A stretch of 64,000 nt of DNA from JBBWZH01 sp035544115 (GTDB taxonomy: Bacteria > Actinomycetota > Actinomycetes > Mycobacteriales > CADCTP01), in contig OY970235.1 in the NCBI GenBank assembly GCA_963714145.1, positions 2,108,001-2,172,000 of the forward strand, given 5' to 3'. The notes below the pieces were generated by a model that was not told the DNA's origin, made no database searches, and was given only the letters and a program-made list of their open reading frames with translations. Every line of letters begins with the position of its first letter. Positions within the stretch are counted from its first letter, which is position 1. This document shows, piece after piece, positions 1 through 6,785 of the stretch. Position numbers and translations under genes: made by a program.

Positions 1-652
1 CGACCACGGTGTGGTTCGCGCCCTCGGCCATCAGCCCCTTCTGTCCATTGTGGATGGTGAAGCCGGCCAGCCGCCACCAGTCCGCTTGCAGCGTCAGGGC
101 CCGGCCGCCGCGGACACCCTCGCCGTCGATCATCGCGGCGCGGGAGCCGTGCAGCACGATCGGCTCGGCCTGGGTGCCGTCCGTGGTGATGGTGAACTTC
201 CCCGGGTAGGTGCCGTCGGCGAGCTCGATCCGGTCACCGGGGCGGGCGGCACCCAGGGCGGATCGCAGTTCGTCGGCGCCGGTGACCCGCACCGTGCGCT
301 TGGCCGGCCCGCCGACGTCCACCGCCGGCGGCGAGCCGCTGCCGGTCGGCGCGCCGCCGCCAGCCGCTGCGCTGGACGCGGTGGCCGGTCCGGTACCGGG
401 ATCAGCCGGGCCGGACTCGCGGTCGCCGGCCGCTGATCCGGTGCAGGCCGCGGCCAGCATGGCGGCGGCGACGACGGCCAGGACCCGTACTCCTGGCCGA
501 ACCGCAGCCGGGTGCGGCCGTCGTCCGGCGTCGCCGGGTCGAACCGGACGGCGTCGTCGGCCCAGGGCTGGTGGCCGCCGACGCGGTGTCGGCGCTGCTC
601 CGGGTCGCGCAGGCTCGGTATGCGGCGGCCCGGAGCGGGCAGTGGTGGTCAT
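1..652 (-). CDS. Right-handed beta-helix lipoprotein, C-terminus off the left edge
   Basis: This is the N-terminal part of a secreted carbohydrate-active beta-helix protein; the 3' end lies outside the window. After a hydrophobic stretch (VLAVVAAMLAAAC) there is a lipobox Cys, a Gly/Ala/Ser linker and then text typical of pectate/chondroitin-lyase-like beta-helix proteins (ADELRSALGAARPGD, DRIELADGTYPG, MIDGEG, GFTIHNGQKG). The ATG at 652 follows AGGAGG by 5 nt. The first ~55 residues are Arg/Pro-rich and have poor codon bias in this frame, while another frame of the same strand has excellent bias, so an indel near 490 is possible (see findings). Lyase activity is inferred; catalytic residues are not in view. 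Confidence 0.6.
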   Translation of the reverse strand, partial: MTTTARSGPPHTEPARPGAAPTPRRRPPALGRRRRPVRPGDAGRRPHPAAVRPGVRVLAVVAAAMLAAACTGSAAGDRESGPADPGTGPATASSAAAGGGAPTGSGSPPAVDVGGPAKRTVRVTGADELRSALGAARPGDRIELADGTYPGKFTITTDGTQAEPIVLHGSRAAMIDGEGVRGGRALTLQADWWRLAGFTIHNGQKGLMAEGANHTVV

Positions 653-928
653 CACGGCCTCCTGGCGTCGGCGGTGGATGGTCCGGCCGAGGACAGGGGT
701 CGGCGCTCGCTCTATCTTCCCGCGGCGCCGCCAGCCGGCAGGGACAGCGGTCTTCTGACGTCGGGATGCGAGGGAGCGTGTATCCAACCGGCTGAATGAC
801 TTTCAGATATGTGTCGGCACGCCTAGGATCGGCATGTGCGACAGGGCTGGTAGCGGCGGCCCGGCCCGGCTCGCCCCGCGCCCGTCTCCTGGCGGGTGCC
901 GGCCCTGTCCTGAAGGAGATGGATCGAA

Positions 929-2335
929 TTGGCGAATCCGTCGAAGCAACCAAGTCCGCCGCGCTCCGCCCTGCTGCGCGGCCGGCGCCGGACCAGCCTG
1001 ATCGCCGCGCTGGCCGGCGTGTCCGCCGCGGTGGTCGTCGCCGCGATGTTGGCCGCGCCGGCCAGTGCGGCGACCGTGTTCACCGACGACTTCAACGACG
1101 GCAACGCGTCCGGCTGGTCGAAGTCCGGCGGCACCTGGGCGGTCGTCACCGACGGCTCCGGCGTGCTGCAGCAGTCGAACTCCGGCAGCGAGCTGGCCCG
1201 CGAGTTCGCCGGTGACAGCGGCTGGACGAACTACACCGTGCAGGCGCGGGTCAAGCCGGTGGCGTGGGGGGCCAGCGCCCCGTTCGTCGCGCTGGCGGCC
1301 CGGGCCAGCAGCTCGACCACGTTCTACCGGCTGGCGCTGCTCAACACGAACCGGATCGAGCTGCAGGCCGTGCGCAGCGGCGCGGTGACCGTGCTCGGCG
1401 GGGTGTCCCGGACCGTGGCCACCGGCACCTTCTACACGCTGCGGATAGTCGTGTCCGGCTCGACGGTCACCGGCTCCGTGGACGGCGCGCAGGTCGCCAC
1501 CGGCACCAGCACCGTCAGCGGCACCGGCCGGATCGGCCTGCAGACCTTCCACGCGTCCGCCTCGTTCGACGACGTCCTGGTGGACTCCAGCGCCGCGCCG
1601 CCGACCACCACCCCGCCGACCACCACGCCGCCGGGCACCACGCCACCTCCGCCGCCCGGCTTCCCGACGCCGACCGGTCAGGTCGCGGTCAACGGCACGA
1701 TCCCGGTGTCCGGTGTGCTGGACGGCGGCCTGCGCCGGTACTGCTGCATCGGCGACGGCTCGCAGGAGGAGAGCCAGGACCCGATGTTCGACCTGGCCGC
1801 CGGCGCCACCCTGGCGAACGTGATCATCGGCGCGCCGGCCGGTGACGGCGTGCACTGCGCCGGCCCGTGCACGCTGCGCAACGTCTGGTGGGAGGACGTC
1901 GGCGAGGACGCCGCGACCTTCCGCGGCACCTCCGCCTCGTTCACGTTCCTGGTGGACGGCGGCGGGGCGCGCAGCGCCTCGGACAAGGTGTTCCAGCACA
2001 ATGGCGCCGGCACGCTGACGATCCGCAACTTCCAGGTGCAGACCTTCGGCACCTTCTACCGGTCGTGCGGCAACTGCTCGACCCAGTTCCAGCGCAACGT
2101 GGTGATCACCGGCCTCACCGCGACCACGCCAGGCGGCCGGATCGTCGGGGTGAACAGCAACTTCGGCGACACCGCCCGGCTGTCCAACATCACCATCGTC
2201 AACGACCCGAGCCGCCGGGTCACCATCTGCCAGAAGTACATCGGCAACGACCAGGGTGACGAACCACCGACCAACGGGGTCGGCCCGGACAACACGAACT
2301 GCTTCTTCGCGGCGTCCGACATCACCTACCGCTGA
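929..2335 (+). CDS. Secreted pectate lyase (PL3-type) with N-terminal jelly-roll module
   Basis: It probably cleaves polygalacturonate by beta-elimination outside the cell. The 468 residues begin with a basic n-region and a signal peptide ending ASA near residue 48. A LamG-like beta-sandwich follows (~50-215), then a Thr/Pro linker of TTTPP repeats, and a C-terminal PL3 domain starting near VNGTIPVSG. PL3 hallmarks are the Cys-rich GDGVHCAGPCTLRNVWWEDV, EDAATFRG and the DKVFQHNG segment. The start is a TTG at 929, supported by AAGGAG 10 nt upstream; the ATG at 919 is out of frame. The gene stands alone, and a strong hairpin lies just after its stop. Confidence 0.85.
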   Translation: MANPSKQPSPPRSALLRGRRRTSLIAALAGVSAAVVVAAMLAAPASAATVFTDDFNDGNASGWSKSGGTWAVVTDGSGVLQQSNSGSELAREFAGDSGWTNYTVQARVKPVAWGASAPFVALAARASSSTTFYRLALLNTNRIELQAVRSGAVTVLGGVSRTVATGTFYTLRIVVSGSTVTGSVDGAQVATGTSTVSGTGRIGLQTFHASASFDDVLVDSSAAPPTTTPPTTTPPGTTPPPPPGFPTPTGQVAVNGTIPVSGVLDGGLRRYCCIGDGSQEESQDPMFDLAAGATLANVIIGAPAGDGVHCAGPCTLRNVWWEDVGEDAATFRGTSASFTFLVDGGGARSASDKVFQHNGAGTLTIRNFQVQTFGTFYRSCGNCSTQFQRNVVITGLTATTPGGRIVGVNSNFGDTARLSNITIVNDPSRRVTICQKYIGNDQGDEPPTNGVGPDNTNCFFAASDITYR

Positions 2336-2346
2336 ACCACCGCCCG

Positions 2347-2375
2347 CCCGGGGCCGGCCACCGGCCGGCCCCGGG
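2347..2375. terminator. Bidirectional hairpin terminator
   Basis: A perfect 13-bp stem (CCCGGGGCCGGCC and its complement) with a 3-nt loop lies between the convergent ends of the pectate lyase and the Trypco1 gene. There is no U-tract, as is common in actinomycetes. Confidence 0.6.
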
Positions 2376-2480
2376 TTCCGGCGGGCCCGGGCCGGCCGAC
2401 TGTCCACAAGCGACACTGGAGCTGCCGGCGGCACCCGGCGGGCGGTGCCAGCCCTGCTGGCGACCGAACCGCCGAGTTGG

Positions 2481-2813
2481 TCACGGCTCGGGTGGCGCGT
2501 CGCCGCGGCGCCAGGTGAGCTTGATCTCGAGGGCTCCCTGCACTCCGGTCTCGGCGATGATCGCGCCCAGTTTCGCGTCCAGCTTGACGCCGAAGGTGAT
2601 CTCGATCTGATCCGGTCGGTGGCCCATCGACTGGAACTGGCCCAGCGCTGCCGACGCCGCGTCCCGGACTCCGGTCAGCGCCTTCTCGAAGGAGAGTCGC
2701 GCGTCCTGCAGGACGGTGTCGTGCCGGCCCACCCGGCTGACGCCGGGCGGCGGGGCTACTTCCACCAGCACCGAGCTGCCGCAGTCGAGGGGGAACTGGA
2801 TGACGTCGGACAC
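2481..2813 (-). CDS. Trypsin-co-occurring domain 1 (Trypco1) protein
   Basis: This 110-residue protein is the last gene of the minus-strand conflict cluster. It has an N-terminal beta segment (VIQFPLDCGSSVLVEV), a central helix (LSFEKALTGVRDAASAALGQF) and a C-terminal beta pair (IEITFGVKLDAKLGAIIAE, LEIKLTWRR). This matches the small Trypco1/CU044_2847-type proteins known to sit beside trypsin-like proteases in bacterial conflict operons. The GTG start at 2813 has AGGAG 5 nt upstream, overlapping the stop of the preceding gene. The family role is not established; partnership with the trypsin domain encoded at 9033-11087 is inferred from known co-occurrence. Confidence 0.75.
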   Translation of the reverse strand: MSDVIQFPLDCGSSVLVEVAPPPGVSRVGRHDTVLQDARLSFEKALTGVRDAASAALGQFQSMGHRPDQIEITFGVKLDAKLGAIIAETGVQGALEIKLTWRRGDAPPEP

Positions 2814-2821
2814 GGGTTCTC

Positions 2822-4147
2822 CTAACGCCCGCACGGCAGGCTGGTCCAGTCCCTGGTAGGGATCGCCCGCCGGATCTGTTCGAGCTCGTCGAGCAGGACG
2901 GTCGACTTCTTGGTGCCGTCGAGGTACTCGAGCACCGCACGGTAGAACGCCGCGCGCATCGCCGCGGGCATGACGTCGGCCGCGTCGAGGCACAGTGGCT
3001 TGGTCGCGAGGACGTTCGCGATGCGTTTGCTGACCGGGTCGGGGTACCAGCGCGGGTCCGTGTTCCGGTTGACGCTGAACGCGCCGCTGACCGAATCGGC
3101 CCAGATCCGGGACACCTCGTCGCCTGCGAGAAACCGCATGAACTGGCGCGTCTGCGGGGTGTCGTTGAACATGCCGGCCAGGTCGGCCGATGCCTCCCAC
3201 GGCTCCTCGGCGGGCCGTGGGGTGAAGCTCGGGAACGGGAAGAAATCGAAGTCCACGCCGGGCCGGACGGGGTGCTCGTACTTCTGGTAGAAGCTCATGA
3301 TGAACGAGGCCTGGTGGTCGAGGTAGCACTCGGGTGGATCGTCGAACAGGGCCCGCCCGGCATCCTGGAAGTCGGTCAGCACGGCCGCGTGCGGGCCGCC
3401 ACGGAGCTGGGTCGGGCCGACGAGCGTGCTCCACGTCGTCCACGCCCGCGCCATCGGGCCGGAGTTCCAGGGCAGAACTCCGGCGCTCAAGTGCTGGAAG
3501 GCGTCCGGGCCGGCCTGGCGCAGCAGGATGTCCTCGATCAGGTCGGTGCCCGGCCAGCCGGAGCTGGGCGGGTCGCCCATGCCCATGCACCAGGGTGTGC
3601 CCCCGCGGTCCACGACCGACCGGGTGTACGCCATCAGCCCGGCCCACGTCTGCGGTACCGGCCGCGGCCCCTGGGTCCGGTTGAACCAGACGAGGCTCTT
3701 GAGGTTCGCCTTGACCGGGACCGTGTAGATGTGTTCGGCGCTGCCGTCACGTTGGGGGAGAAGCCACTGCCGGGGGAAGACGGCCTGCCGGTCCGGCGGG
3801 ACGACCCCGTCCAGCGGGAACATGTCGCCGGCGCGGGCGTACCGGGCGAGTTCGCCCACGCCCGAGAGGATCGCGACGTTCGGCGGCGTGCCGCCCTGCA
3901 CGTTGGACAGCAGTACCTGCGGCAGGGCCCGGGTGTCCTGGTAGGTGACGTGGATCCCGGTCTCGGCCTCGAACGCGGCGATGATCCGCCGGAACGCGTA
4001 CCCCTCGGTGCCGCGCTCCGTGCCGGCCCAGGGCCCCAGCACGGTCACGCTCCCGGCCTGCGGCGGGCGTGCGCAGGCGGTCAGGCAGGCAGCGGCCAGC
4101 GCCGCCAGCGCGAGCAGCGCGGCGCCGGGTCGTCGGGACGTGTTCAT
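2822..4147 (-). CDS. Extracellular solute-binding lipoprotein (ABC family 1-like)
   Basis: A 441-residue secreted lipoprotein. It has a short signal peptide and lipobox (LAAACLTAC), then a periplasmic-binding fold with sugar-binder features: VTVLGPWAGTE, AFEAETGIHVTY, PPNVAILSG, YTVPVKANLKSLVWFNR and DFQDAGRALF. Its ATG overlaps the stop of the four-TM gene upstream (ATGA), so the two are translationally coupled. No permease or ATPase is adjacent. With the GlnX-like protein and PknG-like kinase of the same operon it most resembles the ligand-sensing subunit of the mycobacterial GlnH-GlnX-PknG pathway, but it belongs to a sugar-type rather than amino-acid-type binder family. The ligand is unknown. 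Confidence 0.8.
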   Translation of the reverse strand: MNTSRRPGAALLALAALAAACLTACARPPQAGSVTVLGPWAGTERGTEGYAFRRIIAAFEAETGIHVTYQDTRALPQVLLSNVQGGTPPNVAILSGVGELARYARAGDMFPLDGVVPPDRQAVFPRQWLLPQRDGSAEHIYTVPVKANLKSLVWFNRTQGPRPVPQTWAGLMAYTRSVVDRGGTPWCMGMGDPPSSGWPGTDLIEDILLRQAGPDAFQHLSAGVLPWNSGPMARAWTTWSTLVGPTQLRGGPHAAVLTDFQDAGRALFDDPPECYLDHQASFIMSFYQKYEHPVRPGVDFDFFPFPSFTPRPAEEPWEASADLAGMFNDTPQTRQFMRFLAGDEVSRIWADSVSGAFSVNRNTDPRWYPDPVSKRIANVLATKPLCLDAADVMPAAMRAAFYRAVLEYLDGTKKSTVLLDELEQIRRAIPTRDWTSLPCGR

Positions 4148-5328
4148 CGCGGCCGGTACCGGTACTCGACGAGGCGGGGGCGGAAGCCCAGCAGTACCGA
4201 GGCGGCGGCGATGCCGGTCAGGAGGTAGATCGCCGGTTCCAGGTCGGCACCGGTGGCCGCCGCCGCGGTCAGCCTGGCCACCTGTCTGGTCTCCTCCGTC
4301 AGCCGGCTGTCGGCAATGTCGCCAGCGCCGGCGGCCGTTGCCGAGTCGACGTAGGAGCGGAACAGGGTGGTGGTGTAGCCGCAGCCGGCGGCCGTGGCGC
4401 ATCCCCCGGCGTCGACCAGTTCACGCAGCGCCTGCAGCCGGTGGGCGTCCGCGGCCGACCCCTGCTGCCGCCGGTCGGCCACCAACTGCTGCAGGGTTCC
4501 CCGGGCCTCGGTCAGGTGGTGCTGGGCGACCGCGCTGCGGATCGGGATCGCGGCGGTGGCCAGCAGGAGCCCGGTGGCCAGCAGCAACGGCGGGTTGACC
4601 TGCCGCCGGAACCGCCGCCGGAACGCGATCTGAGTGGCCACCAGCAGCCCGAGGACACCGAGCAGCACCAGCCCGGCCAGCACACCCGACGCGGTCAGCG
4701 AGCTCGCCGCGACCTGGTCGTCCAGGGCCGACCGCTGGTCGTCGGTGAGCTGGTCCAGCTCGGTCAGGATCCCGCCGCTCTCGACCAGGGTCTGGCCCTG
4801 CCGGCCGACCGCTCCGTGCAGCAGCCGCGAGGCGCTCCACAGGTCCGTGACGCCCAGGTCCCGGCCGCTGGGCTGCCGGAAGTGCGCGTCGGCCTGTCCG
4901 ATCAGACCCTGGTACGTCACCAGCAGCCCCTCAATCAACTGGAGCCGGCGGCTGCCCTGCTCGCCCGCCTCGTTGTCCTCGGCGACCTTCGTCAGGCTCT
5001 GACCGGCGATCGCCAGCTGGTTCTGGAATTCCTCGCCCGGCCCGGTGAGCTGCAGCTCGGAGGTCTGCAGGCTCTGGGCTACCGCGGCGTCGGCGCGGAT
5101 CAGCGCGACGCGTGCGGCGGCCAGCTCGACGATGGCCGGCGCCGTCCGGGTCCGCACCGCCGCGGCGGCGCCGTGCACCCGGCTGACGGTGACCAGGGTG
5201 CTGGCGAGGACCGCCGCTGTACCGACCAGCAGCGCGGTGAGCTGCCGGAGCAGGAGTCGCCGGGTCGTGCTCCGCGGGCCGGCCCGGGTGGGGGCGGCGG
5301 GAGTGGCGGTGCCGGTGGCGACGGTCAT
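4144..5328 (-). CDS. Four-TM GlnX-like sensor membrane protein
   Basis: The 394-residue protein has four predicted membrane helices, near residues 28-48, ~200-222, ~237-258 and close to the C-terminus (AIYLLTGIAAASVLLGF). Two mainly helical extracytoplasmic segments, of ~150 and ~110 residues, lie between TM1/TM2 and TM3/TM4; the second has Cys pairs (GGCATAAGC). This topology matches mycobacterial GlnX, which links an external binding protein to PknG. The ATG at 5328 overlaps the VWA gene stop, and its own stop overlaps the binding-protein start. The role as a signal relay is inferred from topology and neighbours; no catalytic domain is visible. Confidence 0.7.
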   Translation of the reverse strand: MTVATGTATPAAPTRAGPRSTTRRLLLRQLTALLVGTAAVLASTLVTVSRVHGAAAAVRTRTAPAIVELAAARVALIRADAAVAQSLQTSELQLTGPGEEFQNQLAIAGQSLTKVAEDNEAGEQGSRRLQLIEGLLVTYQGLIGQADAHFRQPSGRDLGVTDLWSASRLLHGAVGRQGQTLVESGGILTELDQLTDDQRSALDDQVAASSLTASGVLAGLVLLGVLGLLVATQIAFRRRFRRQVNPPLLLATGLLLATAAIPIRSAVAQHHLTEARGTLQQLVADRRQQGSAADAHRLQALRELVDAGGCATAAGCGYTTTLFRSYVDSATAAGAGDIADSRLTEETRQVARLTAAAATGADLEPAIYLLTGIAAASVLLGFRPRLVEYRYRPR

Positions 5329-6773
5329 GTCGGTTCGCCCAGCGGAATCCCGCAATCCATGCAGTACAACGCATCAGCCGGGGAGACGCCCTGACACTCC
5401 GGGCAGGTGCGCTTCGCGGTGGCCGACCCGTCGCGGTCCGGCGGCGGGACGTCCGGGTTGCGGGTCGTCGAACTCGCCCCGAGGATGGCCGAAAATATGT
5501 CCCGCGGCCTCAGACCGGGCCGAACGCGGACGTTGCCGTCGGCCGGATCGCCGATGATCTCGACGATCCGGCCCAGCCGGGTGAGCATGTCGCTGTTGTG
5601 CTTGCCCGCGGCGAGCGCCACGGCCCGGCCCCAGTCCGCCTCGGCCCGGCCGGTGTCGCCGTCCCGGTACGCGTCCCAGCCGGCCCGGACCGCGCCGGCC
5701 AGCTCGCCGTAGCCGCTGGACGCGGCCACCTTCGGGTCCATCACGCTGGACAGTTCCACGTCGGCGGTCCAGTGCACGATGACCGGCTGGGGCCGGACGC
5801 ACCGCTCGGCCCGCGTGCTGCCCGCGTGCACGACCGCGAGGTCGGCGCGGCAGGCCTGGATGTCCTCGTTCATCGCGTGATCCGCCCGGTCCACCTCGAG
5901 GCACAGGTGGAACTCCCGCTCGTCGCCGTAGCTCCACGAGCCGGTGCTGAAACCGACCGTCCGCTCGTCGATGACGGTGCCGAACGCGGTCAGGTCCCGC
6001 TCGACCGGGAAGGTCTGCCGCAGGAATTTCAGCCGGGCGAACGGCATCGTCCGCAGCTGCAGCTGCGCGTCCGGCACCACCTTGCCCATCGCCGCCTGCA
6101 TCAGCGCGGTGAAGTCGGCCACCAGGTCGGAGTCCGCCAGGATCGCGTCGGCCGACCCGTGCAGCGTGGCGGTGATCCGCTCCAGCTCCGCGGGCTCGTA
6201 GTCGTCGCCGATGCCCCGGCCGTCGCACACGAACCGGCCCGCGCAGGCGGCCAGGGCCTCGTCGAGGTCCCGCCGGTACTGGGGCAGGTTCTGGCCGTCG
6301 GTGAGCAGGATGGCGTGCCGCACGGCGGCCGGGTGCGCGGCGACCAGCTGCTCCGTCGCCCGCAGCCAGCTGCCCATCGCCGTGGCACCGCTGGCCACCA
6401 GTCGCCGCACCGCGGCTTTGGCGGCGGTCCGCGTCTCGGCCGTGGCCGCCACCAGGGAGTCGCCGGTCGGGTACACCGGCCGGGCCTGGTGCGTTCCCTC
6501 GACCACGGCGAAGAAGGCGCCGTCGCGGATCGCGTCGATCGCCGCCTGGGTGGCCTGGCGGGCCGCCGCGATCTTTGTCGGTGGTTGGCCCATCGAGCCG
6601 GAGCAGTCGATGGCCAGCACCACCGCGGCCGGCGTCTGGCGCCCTCCGGGCCGGCCGTCGGGGTCGCCGGCGGTGATGGTGATGATCGCCTGCATCTCGG
6701 TATCGCCGATCGACAGGTACTCGTTCTGGCTGACCGACAGGCTGAACCCAGGCTGCTGGTCCATTGTGGACAC
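5325..6773 (-). CDS. VWA-domain protein with C-terminal zinc ribbon
   Basis: The 482-residue cytoplasmic protein has a von Willebrand factor A domain with an intact MIDAS start (DCSGSMG, residues 56-62), the threonine loop (SGATAMGSWL) and a later Asp region (LLTDGQN). A beta-rich region follows, then a helical segment and a C-terminal Cys4 ribbon (CPECQ...YCMDCG). Such proteins bind a partner through a metal ion. It lies 12 bp after the kinase gene, so it may be a kinase substrate or adaptor. Start choice: the GTG at 6773 has GGAG 5 nt upstream; the ATG at 6764 is a close alternative. It is translationally coupled to the GlnX-like gene. Confidence 0.85.
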   Translation of the reverse strand: MSTMDQQPGFSLSVSQNEYLSIGDTEMQAIITITAGDPDGRPGGRQTPAAVVLAIDCSGSMGQPPTKIAAARQATQAAIDAIRDGAFFAVVEGTHQARPVYPTGDSLVAATAETRTAAKAAVRRLVASGATAMGSWLRATEQLVAAHPAAVRHAILLTDGQNLPQYRRDLDEALAACAGRFVCDGRGIGDDYEPAELERITATLHGSADAILADSDLVADFTALMQAAMGKVVPDAQLQLRTMPFARLKFLRQTFPVERDLTAFGTVIDERTVGFSTGSWSYGDEREFHLCLEVDRADHAMNEDIQACRADLAVVHAGSTRAERCVRPQPVIVHWTADVELSSVMDPKVAASSGYGELAGAVRAGWDAYRDGDTGRAEADWGRAVALAAGKHNSDMLTRLGRIVEIIGDPADGNVRVRPGLRPRDIFSAILGASSTTRNPDVPPPDRDGSATAKRTCPECQGVSPADALYCMDCGIPLGEPT

Positions 6774-6785
6774 CTCGTCTCCGGA

